Shown: positions 49,266 to 58,037 of the stretch, one piece after another | Layout of the letters: every line of letters begins with the position of its first letter | Numbering within the stretch: the stretch's first letter is position 1 | Assembly (NCBI GenBank): GCA_022779485.1 | Contig: JALFTC010000014.1 | Span: forward strand, 62,001 to 126,000 | Length of the DNA: 64,000 nt | From: Ruminococcus sp. | GTDB lineage: Bacteria; Bacillota; Clostridia; Oscillospirales; Acutalibacteraceae | Direction of reading: 5' to 3' | Program-made: the position numbers and the translations under genes | The notes under the pieces: generated by a model | What the model saw: the letters and a program-made list of their open reading frames with translations, nothing else | Databases searched by the model: none | Told to the model about the DNA's origin: nothing

Positions 49266-52200
49266 TTGAAAAAAGGTAAGTTGACAAAATTAATGGCAAG
49301 GACATCAACTGCTGTTATTTTGGCATTTATGACTGCTATATCCAGCATTTCTGTTATTGCTGTAAATACAGAAAATGCGGATACCGGCGCTAATTCAGAC
49401 TTAGTAGAATCCGGTGCACAACTTCCACAGGATTGTGATTACCATCTTATAGGTGATTTCAACAACTGGGCAAAGAGTGACCCCGACTGGAAACTGACAA
49501 GCAATGACGGCAACTGCTATACCGGCACTTTTACGCTTACCGGTTCCGAAACTAATTACCAGTTCAAGGTTTATAACAGTGACGGTAACGACTACTCTGC
49601 CAATGGTTATTACTTTAAGGATAGCGCTACTGTGGCAACAGCACTTAGCACTTCAAACAAAAATAATGACCAAATCCAGTGTATTGCTACCTCAGGTTCA
49701 ATTACCCTTAATGTAAAGCTCTACTGTGAGTACAGCGGTGACAGCCGTCTTGAAATCACACAGAGAATATCAGGAAACGGTGGGGTTGCTGAAATTACCA
49801 AGGGAAACACCGCAGATTCCGAAGTGCACAATGCAAATATTGGCATTGAAAACCAAACAAGCGGTACTGAGATTATTTCTGTAAACGGTTCGTTCTATGA
49901 CTACTATATGGACGAGGAAATAAGGAATAACGGACGCTGGCGCAGTAGTCTGACAGGCTATTACAGGTCTGTTGAAAACGGCAACGAGGCTGCCGCCCGT
50001 GAGCCTTTTGAATGCTTTAACAAGGCTTTGGGTGCGTATAGCTTACAGAACAGTAACTGGAAATATCCTCTTTATTTCGGTGACTTTAACGGTCAGTCAA
50101 ACGGTTACATAGGCAGAGGTGACAGCTCTCTTCAAAAATTTAAGATTAGACCAAACAACTCAATGGCAACATTATCCACAGTCAACGGCTCTGTTTCTGC
50201 TCTTGTTGACACCACCCTTAACAGTGACGGTATGCTTACTGCAAACGGAGTTACTCTCCCTTACTTTGATGCGGACTGGCTTACAAAAAACGGATACGGC
50301 ACAGTCATTAACTCGCCTTTCCCAATGAGGAAGTCCCAGACTGCAAAGGGCAACGACTACTTTGAGTTTGACAGTAACAACGGTAAGGATAACTGCTACT
50401 TTAGCGGTTACTCCACAAACCAGTACACAATGAACTATGCCTACAACAAAAACAAGGTTAAGGACGCACTAAGCGGATTTTCAAGTGACGGTGACGGATA
50501 CGGATTTTTCCCATTTGACCGTTCAACCGAGCATAGCGGAAATGCCTATGACTTTGGCTTTGGTATGCGACTTGACATTGACTTTACCCTTGGTGAAAAC
50601 GGCACAATCGGCAGTGGCGCAAATAAAGAGAATACACAGTTCACCTTCTCCGGTGACGACGACCTTTGGGTATATCTTGACGGAGTACTTGTCCTTGATA
50701 TGGGCGGTGACCACAAAAAGTCCAATGGATTAATTGACTTTGCCAAAAGGAAGTCATATGTAAACAAAATAGACACTTCCTACAAGGAAGATAAAGAAAA
50801 CGCTTTGAATTATGTTGAAGACACAATTGTTTCAGGCTACGAATATTCAGCAGAGTTCCCACAGCTTTTTGCAAACAATGCAAACACAACAAGCACCTAT
50901 GCTTTGGGTACTTCAAAATTTGACAATAAGAACCCTAATGTAAAGCATACTCTTACAGTTTTCTATATGGAAAGAGGTATGATTGAGTCAAACCTTAGTG
51001 TTGGCTTTAACTTTGTTCCTGCAAAGGACTCCCTAAAGGTAACTAAAACCGTTGACGCATCGAAAGTTAACCCTCTCCTTGCTGACAAGGTTGAGAATTT
51101 AGATTCCTTTGGCTATGCAGTAAAGAACGCACCTGCTTTGGACGGTGTTCCTACAGATATTTCAAACAAAAACTATACCTTCAACGACAGCACAGACGAA
51201 CACAGCTACTATGCTGTTACAGACGGTAAGTCATTCTCCTTGGCAAACGGCGACAGTGCTGTTTTCAGCGAACAGTTTGTTCCCGGTTCGTATATTCAGG
51301 TTACCGAGAATGACTCTCCAAAGGATACAATTGTTACATTAAACCAAGACAGACTGCTTTTCTTTGACCCGTCAGGATGTACATGGTTCGGTGACAGCGG
51401 TGCTGTTCCTGCAATAGCACAGAATTATGACGGTAAAACACCTTCTAATTACAGTTTGATGTCATCCTATAAGGTTGACGGAAAAACATATTACTACTAC
51501 CCAATTTCCGACACCACAACTACATTTACCATAGCAAGAAAAACTGCAACCGGCATATACAACAGGTTTAAGTTTTATGTGGCTGATGATAACGGAAAAC
51601 TAACAAGTAACTATATTACAGCCGGCAGTGTGTGGAACGGAGATACCGAGGGACAAAATACCTGCCCGGAGTATTCTTCCTCTGACACAAAGGGCACTAC
51701 ATACACAAAGTTTACTAACACCTACCCGGACACAACACAAAGTGTGATTAAGACAAGCAACAGAAGTAAAATTGCTTACAGTCCTTCTTGGAGTCTTTAC
51801 GACATTTCAAAGGACTCCGAAGCAACCACTGACAATCCTATATTTTCAGGCGTTAGCGAAACTGCATCTTTCCAATATTTCAACTCGGCTAAGGACAAAA
51901 TGCTTTCTACACATATGCTGTTGTCATATGTAAACACAGTACTTACAAAAAATATTACCGTTAAAAAAACAGTTGTTGATAAGGATAATAATAATCTTTC
52001 CGATGACGATACAGAATTTACTGTAAAGCTACTTGTTGACCTTGATAACGACGGTACATACGAGGACTACGGATTAACAGGAACAATCAGTCAAAATAAT
52101 CCTTATGTATTCAGGGGTATTCCACAGGGTGTTGACTATCAGATTGTTGAGGAAGATTCATACGGATACACCAACTTAACGGATGTAATTGAAGGAACTC

Positions 52201-53261
52201 TCAGCAAAGAAAGTGCCCAACACACCTTTACAAACCTTAAGAAACCGGCAGAGTACACTCCTGTTGTGACAAAGACTCTTGACGGTGAAAACTACTATGG
52301 TGAAAAATTCACATTCACCTTAGAGGGTATGGGGTCAATAAAACTTGGCGATGGTGAAACACGGGACACATCGAGAATGGCTGTTGATAAGAAAACAAAG
52401 ATTCCGTCAGAAACTCCCGGCAAGGTTAGATTTACAAGTATTTCATATTACAACGAGGGTACTTACCTTTACAAAATCACAGAGGGAAGCGTAAACGACA
52501 CTGACTATCAGACTGACAGTGATACAATTATCCTAAAGGTTGTAGTAAGCCGAAATAACGACAATACCCTTAGCGTAACGCCAACCTATTACAAGGGAAA
52601 TCTTAACGATTACATTGATGATTCAGAGAACAGCGACTCTGTCACATTTGACTATGAATCATTTATGGTTGATGGCAACGCAACCGATACTCCAACCTTT
52701 AAAAATGTTTCCACCAAGGGTGAAATTACTGTTCTAAAGGTTGACAAAATTAACAATGACGGTAAAGTTCCTGATGATGCTATAAGGCTCAAAGGTGCTA
52801 AATTTAGCCTTTACAAGGTTACCGGTAATAATGTTACACCCGGTACTAATGACAACCCAATTCAAACATTGGCAACCGATGAAAACGGCGAAATTACATT
52901 TAGCGATTTGGATATTTTTGCTGAAAACGGCAACGGTATCAGTGGTGCTAAAAATTATCAGTGGTACTATGTTGTAGAAACAGCTGCCGCTGAGGGTTAT
53001 ACACTGTCAACAAATCAGGAGTGGTTCTGTTTTAACGGTGCAACCTATGACGATACAAATAATATTTACACACATTCGTTTGCAGCATTAAATGTACTAA
53101 TCGCAGTTCCAAGTACCGGTATTGATTACTTAATGCAACACAACTTCCTGTTGTATGGTGGTTTAGTTCTTGGCGTAGGCACAGTTCTTGCCTGTGCATA
53201 TATGTTGAGAAAGAAAAAAACAAGAGCAAAAGCTCCTGTAGGTAAACATGGTATAAAATAA
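49266..53261 (+). CDS. Large pilus-type adhesin: N-terminal starch-binding-like module, fibro-slime/PA14-like domain, pilin isopeptide-linkage and SpaA-like domains, VPSTG sorting signal
   Basis: YHLIGDFNNWAKSDPDWKL...YQFKVYN; TFSGDDDLWVYLDGVLVLDMGGDH; PVVTKTLDGENYYGEKFTFTLEG; VPSTGIDYLMQHNFLLYGGLVLGVGTVLACAYMLRKKKTRAK. Confidence 0.85.
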   Translation: MKKGKLTKLMARTSTAVILAFMTAISSISVIAVNTENADTGANSDLVESGAQLPQDCDYHLIGDFNNWAKSDPDWKLTSNDGNCYTGTFTLTGSETNYQFKVYNSDGNDYSANGYYFKDSATVATALSTSNKNNDQIQCIATSGSITLNVKLYCEYSGDSRLEITQRISGNGGVAEITKGNTADSEVHNANIGIENQTSGTEIISVNGSFYDYYMDEEIRNNGRWRSSLTGYYRSVENGNEAAAREPFECFNKALGAYSLQNSNWKYPLYFGDFNGQSNGYIGRGDSSLQKFKIRPNNSMATLSTVNGSVSALVDTTLNSDGMLTANGVTLPYFDADWLTKNGYGTVINSPFPMRKSQTAKGNDYFEFDSNNGKDNCYFSGYSTNQYTMNYAYNKNKVKDALSGFSSDGDGYGFFPFDRSTEHSGNAYDFGFGMRLDIDFTLGENGTIGSGANKENTQFTFSGDDDLWVYLDGVLVLDMGGDHKKSNGLIDFAKRKSYVNKIDTSYKEDKENALNYVEDTIVSGYEYSAEFPQLFANNANTTSTYALGTSKFDNKNPNVKHTLTVFYMERGMIESNLSVGFNFVPAKDSLKVTKTVDASKVNPLLADKVENLDSFGYAVKNAPALDGVPTDISNKNYTFNDSTDEHSYYAVTDGKSFSLANGDSAVFSEQFVPGSYIQVTENDSPKDTIVTLNQDRLLFFDPSGCTWFGDSGAVPAIAQNYDGKTPSNYSLMSSYKVDGKTYYYYPISDTTTTFTIARKTATGIYNRFKFYVADDNGKLTSNYITAGSVWNGDTEGQNTCPEYSSSDTKGTTYTKFTNTYPDTTQSVIKTSNRSKIAYSPSWSLYDISKDSEATTDNPIFSGVSETASFQYFNSAKDKMLSTHMLLSYVNTVLTKNITVKKTVVDKDNNNLSDDDTEFTVKLLVDLDNDGTYEDYGLTGTISQNNPYVFRGIPQGVDYQIVEEDSYGYTNLTDVIEGTLSKESAQHTFTNLKKPAEYTPVVTKTLDGENYYGEKFTFTLEGMGSIKLGDGETRDTSRMAVDKKTKIPSETPGKVRFTSISYYNEGTYLYKITEGSVNDTDYQTDSDTIILKVVVSRNNDNTLSVTPTYYKGNLNDYIDDSENSDSVTFDYESFMVDGNATDTPTFKNVSTKGEITVLKVDKINNDGKVPDDAIRLKGAKFSLYKVTGNNVTPGTNDNPIQTLATDENGEITFSDLDIFAENGNGISGAKNYQWYYVVETAAAEGYTLSTNQEWFCFNGATYDDTNNIYTHSFAALNVLIAVPSTGIDYLMQHNFLLYGGLVLGVGTVLACAYMLRKKKTRAKAPVGKHGIK

Positions 53262-53276
53262 ATTACATATATTTTA

Positions 53277-54833
53277 TTGAAAAAGGAGAAAATGAAAATG
53301 ACAAATTCAATTAAGAAAATTTTTGCAATTCTTTTAGTAGTTGCAACAATGGCACTTATGATTCCTTTCGGAGCCAGTGCAACAAGGAACGCCTCAACTG
53401 ATGTAACATTTAAGCTAAGCGATAGTTCTGTTGTAGGTAAGTTTAGGTTTGATATTTACAAAATTGCCGGTGTTAATACAACAACAGGTGCAGTTACACC
53501 TGCTACCGGTATTCCGACAGAGGTTGCTAATGCGATTAAGGCAGAAGGTACTGACGCTAACACACAGACTCTTATCTCTAAATGTAAGACTAATCTAAGC
53601 TCTTTAGGCTCACCTGTTAAGCAATGGGATGCCACAACAGATACTATTACATATAGCAGTGAAAGCGGTAATGGACAACTATCAGCAGGTATCTACTACA
53701 TTCACCCGGTAGCAAAGAGTACTGCTACAAAGGCTAACGACTCTATTGTTGTTCTTCCTAATTATAACGGAAGAGAGTGGGTTGCAGTTGGCGAAGTTGA
53801 CCTGGCTTCTAAGGTTAGCACAAAGGACATCGTTCTTGACAAGACAATCACAAAGGTTGACAACACAGATGTAAACGCAAAATATGCAACAGCAGGTGTA
53901 GGTAGCACAGTTGAATTTAAGCTTGAAGCTAATGTCCCCGGTTCTGCAGACGCTATGCTAAAGAAATATGCTATTGTCGACAAGATGGACGCAGGTCTTA
54001 CATTCGATAAGGACTCTGTAAAGGTTTACTACACAGCTGGTACACTTTCCGAAAACACCCTTGTTAGTGCTGATAAATATACAGTAGATGTTCCTTTCGC
54101 AACTAGTGATAATAATACATACACATTTGCTGTAAACTTCAAAGCTGATACAGCAGACGGTTATGTAAAGAACATTTATGATGCAACTAAGAAAATGGTA
54201 GTTGTATTTAATGCCACAGTTAACAAGAATGCTACAGTAGGTAAAACTTCTAACGACAACCAGGTTTGTCTTGATTATGCTAATGACGATGCTAAGGCAG
54301 TTGAGCAGGGTCCTACTGTTCAGGTGTTTGCTTTCAACATTCAGGTAGTTAAGACAAACAGCAACGGCACAGCTAACCTTTCCGGTGCAGAATTTGAATT
54401 ATACAAGGCTGACAAATTGACAAAGATTGCAACAGCTACATCAGACGGAAACGGTCTTGTGAAGTTTACGAATGCGAATGCAAACACACAGATTCAGCTT
54501 GCTAATGGTACATACTATGTGAAAGAAACAGTTGCTCCGGAAGGATATGTTCTGCCAACAGGTGATGCTGCTTGGACAGAAATCGTTATCGATCCAACAA
54601 TTTCTAAAAAAGCAAATGCCGGTGCAAATGAGGCTAAGTATGAGCTGACTGCTCTTGCAAACAGTACTGATAACGATTTAGCAGTTGTTACAAGGAATAT
54701 CAAAAACATTAAACTGACTGTTCCGGAGACAGGCGGTATGGGTACAGCAATCTTCACAATTTGCGGTGCATCTCTAATCGCACTTGCAGGTGTAATGTTT
54801 GTTATTCTTAAGAAAAAGAAAGCTAATAAATAA
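53277..54833 (+). CDS. Isopeptide-forming fimbrial/pilin subunit with VPETG sorting signal
   Basis: Signal peptide; D2-type fimbrial domain; SpaA-like LSGAEFELYKADKLTKIA...YVKETVAPEGYVLP; VPETGGMGTAIFTICGASLIALAGVMFVILKKKKANK. Confidence 0.9.
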   Translation: MKKEKMKMTNSIKKIFAILLVVATMALMIPFGASATRNASTDVTFKLSDSSVVGKFRFDIYKIAGVNTTTGAVTPATGIPTEVANAIKAEGTDANTQTLISKCKTNLSSLGSPVKQWDATTDTITYSSESGNGQLSAGIYYIHPVAKSTATKANDSIVVLPNYNGREWVAVGEVDLASKVSTKDIVLDKTITKVDNTDVNAKYATAGVGSTVEFKLEANVPGSADAMLKKYAIVDKMDAGLTFDKDSVKVYYTAGTLSENTLVSADKYTVDVPFATSDNNTYTFAVNFKADTADGYVKNIYDATKKMVVVFNATVNKNATVGKTSNDNQVCLDYANDDAKAVEQGPTVQVFAFNIQVVKTNSNGTANLSGAEFELYKADKLTKIATATSDGNGLVKFTNANANTQIQLANGTYYVKETVAPEGYVLPTGDAAWTEIVIDPTISKKANAGANEAKYELTALANSTDNDLAVVTRNIKNIKLTVPETGGMGTAIFTICGASLIALAGVMFVILKKKKANK

Positions 54834-54859
54834 TTTTGACATACGCAAATAACCTTTAT

Positions 54860-55024
54860 TAAGGAAACACTGAATAAATCACTTTACACATCTTGTACGC
54901 ATATTTTCTGCCGGTATGCCCAAAAAATCCTCGCAATACGTCAGTATTCCTGCGTTTTTTTGAACATACCGACAAAAAATCTGACTGTACAATCTGTGCA
55001 AATGATTTAATCAGTGTTTCCTTA
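54860..55024. repeat. 165-bp palindromic element, full copy 3 (opposite orientation to copies 1 and 2)
   Basis: TAAGGAAACACTGAATAAATCACTTTACACATC...GATTTAATCAGTGTTTCCTTA. Confidence 0.92.
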
Positions 55025-55137
55025 ACTTTATTTATCTATTTGGGGTGCAGGAAACTGCATCCCATATTTTTGTTGCAATTATTACTGGTGTATTTTATAA
55101 TTGTATTAGTATAAGAGTGAGAATAAGGACAATATTT

Positions 55138-56040
55138 ATGAAAAAGAAACTCCCGATAATCGCAATAATATTAATTTTTGTAATTGGTCTTGGAATAATG
55201 AGCTATCCTCTTGTTAGCTCAATGATTAACAATTCAAAGTTTCGTGAAGGTATGAATGACTATACCCAAGTAGTTAAAAAAATGAAGAAAGAGGACTATT
55301 CCAATTTTTTTAATGATGCAAAGAAATATAACAAAAGCCTTACGGCAACATCAATCATCACCGACCCTTTTGATGAGAAGGCATACAAGGCTATTGGCGC
55401 AAGATATAATAATGTGCTTAATGTTGACGAAAAAGGTCTTATTGGCTATGTTGTAGTGCCAAGAATTGATGTTAATTTACCCATATATCATGGTTCAAGC
55501 AAAAAAGTACTTGAAAACGGTGCAGGCCACTTGCGGAATACTTCAATGCCTATTGGTGGCAAAAGTACCCATGCGGTTATATCTGCTCATACAGGATTTC
55601 CTGACCAAACTTTTTTTGATAACTTAACTGACCTTGTAAAGGGAGATATTTTTTACATAAAGGTTTTGGACAAGACTCTTGCTTATAAGGTTGACCAAAT
55701 CAAGGTTGTTCTGCCGGAAGAAACCGAGAATTTGCGTATTATTCCTTACGAGGACTATGTAACGCTATTAACCTGTACTCCTTACGGTGTCAACACCCAC
55801 AGATTGCTTGTAAGAGGTGTTAGGACCAAATATATACCGGAAGAACAAGCGAAAGCTAAAGAGGTAAAACAAGCTCCCTTTGAAAAGTGCTTCTATTTCT
55901 TAGGATGCAAAATTCCATATTGGGTTGCCGGTTTATTTATAGTTGGGTTTGTCCTTGTGGTTATAATTATTGTAATTGTAATAGTCAGAAAGAATAACAA
56001 AAGAGCCAAAACAAAGAAGGTACAGACTGATGAAAAGTAA
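55138..56040 (+). CDS. Class C-type pilin sortase
   Basis: MKKKLPIIAIILIF start (ORF track begins at 55045 inside upstream sequence); HTGFPDQTFFDNL catalytic His, TLLTCTPYGVNTHRLLVRGVR, C-terminal TM. Confidence 0.92.
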   Translation: MKKKLPIIAIILIFVIGLGIMSYPLVSSMINNSKFREGMNDYTQVVKKMKKEDYSNFFNDAKKYNKSLTATSIITDPFDEKAYKAIGARYNNVLNVDEKGLIGYVVVPRIDVNLPIYHGSSKKVLENGAGHLRNTSMPIGGKSTHAVISAHTGFPDQTFFDNLTDLVKGDIFYIKVLDKTLAYKVDQIKVVLPEETENLRIIPYEDYVTLLTCTPYGVNTHRLLVRGVRTKYIPEEQAKAKEVKQAPFEKCFYFLGCKIPYWVAGLFIVGFVLVVIIIVIVIVRKNNKRAKTKKVQTDEK

Positions 56041-56809
56041 AAAAGCTCGCAGGGTTATGGTGATAATTGCCACATTCTTTCTTGTAACAGGAATCGGCTT
56101 ATTGTTGTTTCCGCAGGTTTCAAATACTTATGGAAAATATGTAGCGAGGAATATTTCTGATGATTTTGAAACAAGGGCAGAACACCCACGAAAAGGCTCC
56201 TATTCTGATGCAAAAAAGAACGGAGAGGTAGATGGTAACGGTTGCCTTGCTGACGGTACACAGGTAGTGTATGATGTTGATATTAAAAGATTAAAGGAAG
56301 ACAGTATTAAGTATAACAATATGCTAAAAAAACATCAGTGGGAAAAGCTGACTAACTCCCTTTCTTATGAACAGCCAAGCCTAAAATTAAGCGAGTATGG
56401 AATTTTTGACGGTGTGTATGGATATTTGGAAGCTCCCACAATCGGTATGAAGTTGCCTATATATTTAGGCACTGCAAGAAATCACCTGAGCTACGGTGCA
56501 GCTCATTTAACATATACTTCTCTGCCTATAGGCGGTCAGGACACCAATGCGGTACTTGCCGGTCATACCGGTTATGTTGGCAGAATATTTTTTGATGATA
56601 TCAGAAATTTGCAAATCAATGACAAAATTAATGTAAGAACCTATTGGTCAAAAATGACTTATAAGGTTGTAAGTACAAAGGTAATAAAGCCAAATGAAGC
56701 AAGCGATATATATATTCAGAAAGGTAAGGACATGATTATCCTTATGACTTGTATATCTAACGGTAATGGTGGATTTGACAGATATTTGGTGTTTTGCGAA
56801 AGGAAGTAA
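56030..56809 (+). CDS. Second sortase (divergent)
   Basis: AGHTGYVGRIFFDDI catalytic His, ILMTCISNGNGGFDRYLVFCERK catalytic Cys/Arg; overlaps the preceding sortase gene. Confidence 0.88.
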   Translation: MKSKKARRVMVIIATFFLVTGIGLLLFPQVSNTYGKYVARNISDDFETRAEHPRKGSYSDAKKNGEVDGNGCLADGTQVVYDVDIKRLKEDSIKYNNMLKKHQWEKLTNSLSYEQPSLKLSEYGIFDGVYGYLEAPTIGMKLPIYLGTARNHLSYGAAHLTYTSLPIGGQDTNAVLAGHTGYVGRIFFDDIRNLQINDKINVRTYWSKMTYKVVSTKVIKPNEASDIYIQKGKDMIILMTCISNGNGGFDRYLVFCERK

Positions 56810-56811
56810 TT

Positions 56812-57189
56812 ATGGATAAGAATCTTAACAAACTGCAAAGGGAAGAGGCAGGAAAAAGGCTGAAAATTTTGGGATACCCAAAGGATGTTTGCGAGAAATA
56901 TAACGACAAATCTTTTCTGCTAAAACTTCAAGAGGCAGACAGCGGAGATGTCCCCGAAGATATTAATATTGCACCGTTCCTAAAAATGGAAGAGGACGAA
57001 AACATATTCACATACCTGTACAGATATTCTGTAACAGAAGAGGGAAAATTGCAGTTAAGACTGTTTTTCGTCACCGATAAGGTAGAAGAATGGGAAAAGG
57101 ACAGAGAAACCTTGCGTAGTGCAATGGAAAAGGGAATAGATACGAAAGATGCAAAATCAATATTCCGTACATTTGTCCGTCCAATGTGA
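56812..57189 (+). CDS. Hypothetical protein, last gene of the pilus cluster
   Basis: ORF with ATG (MDKNLNKLQREE) at 56812, immediately after the second sortase stop; no family recognised. Confidence 0.65.
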   Translation: MDKNLNKLQREEAGKRLKILGYPKDVCEKYNDKSFLLKLQEADSGDVPEDINIAPFLKMEEDENIFTYLYRYSVTEEGKLQLRLFFVTDKVEEWEKDRETLRSAMEKGIDTKDAKSIFRTFVRPM

Positions 57190-57331
57190 TGTTTTCCCTG
57201 ATATTACCCGCAATAAAAACGGTAAAACAAATAAATACACAAAATAATATATTTTTATGTAATTATTTTTCAAAAAGCTATTGACAATTTACCATAACTT
57301 ATTATATAATAATCAGGCACGAAAATAAGAA

Positions 57332-57408
57332 CGAGGTGTAACTCAGTTTGGTAGAGTGCTTGGTTTGGGACCAAGATGCCGCAGGTTCGAGTCCTGTCAC
57401 CTCGACCA
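57332..57408 (+). tRNA. tRNA-Pro (anticodon TGG)
   Basis: CGAGGTGTAACTCAG... anticodon stem CTTGG-TTTGGGA-CCAAG, T arm GGTTCGAGTCC, encoded CCA, 77 nt. Confidence 0.96.
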
Positions 57409-57410
57409 TT

Positions 57411-57442
57411 AAAACAGGTAATGCCATGGTATTACCTGTTTT
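57411..57442. terminator. Hairpin after tRNA-Pro(TGG); possible terminator or processing site
   Basis: AAAACAGGTAAT-GCCATGGT-ATTACCTGTTTT. Confidence 0.6.
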
Positions 57443-57458
57443 GATTTTAAATAAGCAA

Positions 57459-57535
57459 CGAGGTGTGGCTCAGTTTGGTAGAGCGCTGCGTTCGGGACGC
57501 AGAGGCCGCAGGTTCGACTCCTGTCACCTCGACCA
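57459..57535 (+). tRNA. tRNA-Pro (anticodon CGG)
   Basis: CGAGGTGTGGCTCAG... anticodon stem CTGCG-TTCGGGA-CGCAG, T arm GGTTCGACTCC, encoded CCA, 77 nt. Confidence 0.96.
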
Positions 57536-57537
57536 TT

Positions 57538-57569
57538 AAAACAGGTAATGCATTGGCATTACCTGTTTT
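57538..57569. terminator. Hairpin after tRNA-Pro(CGG)
   Basis: AAAACAGGTAATGC-ATTG-GCATTACCTGTTTT, near-duplicate of the hairpin at 57411. Confidence 0.6.
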
Positions 57570-57586
57570 AATTTTTAAACAAGCAA

Positions 57587-57605
57587 CGAGGTGACAGGAG
57601 TCGAA
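57587..57605 (-). repeat. Inverted 19-nt fragment of tRNA-Pro(CGG) T-arm/acceptor 3' strand
   Basis: CGAGGTGACAGGAGTCGAA is the exact reverse complement of TTCGACTCCTGTCACCTCG in the tRNA at 57459..57535. Confidence 0.9.
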
Positions 57606-57727
57606 GGTGACGAGTACGACCGCCGCCGGTGGCGGAGGAAGGGAGTACGAGGAAGAGCCGCAACAAGGAGTTTGAGGAAGTGCATTTATGCACGACGCTA
57701 AACGACTATGTTGCAATCGGAGTAAAG

Positions 57728-57751
57728 AAAACAGTCCGGTGGACTGTTTTT
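57728..57751. terminator. Hairpin ending the GC-rich segment
   Basis: AAAACAGTCC-GGT-GGACTGTTTTT. Confidence 0.6.
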
Positions 57752-58037
57752 AGGGAGGGTGTAGAAGATACTATTGTAGGAAATAGTGTTTCTTCTTTGT
57801 ATATAATATATCGTCTATTCTATAAATTAATTGCAAAACATTTACTAAAATGATATGATATTTTTAGGAAATTAACTGTATAGGAATAGGAGGGGGTTAT
57901 ATCCTTTCAATGTCAGTAACAGATGAAAGAAATTCTGACTTAGCGGGTACATTTCATATTACTTCAACATGGAAAAAGTCAGAAAATACATACAAGCTTA
58001 TTTTTAATATGGATTCAAGAATTATGTGAGGTGCAAA

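Noticed and set aside
57348-57539. ORFs over the tRNA genes (57348..57539 plus, 57447..57716 minus)
   Set aside because: They overlap two clear tRNA-Pro genes; VEVTGVEPAASASRTQRSTKLSH is the translated antisense of a tRNA.
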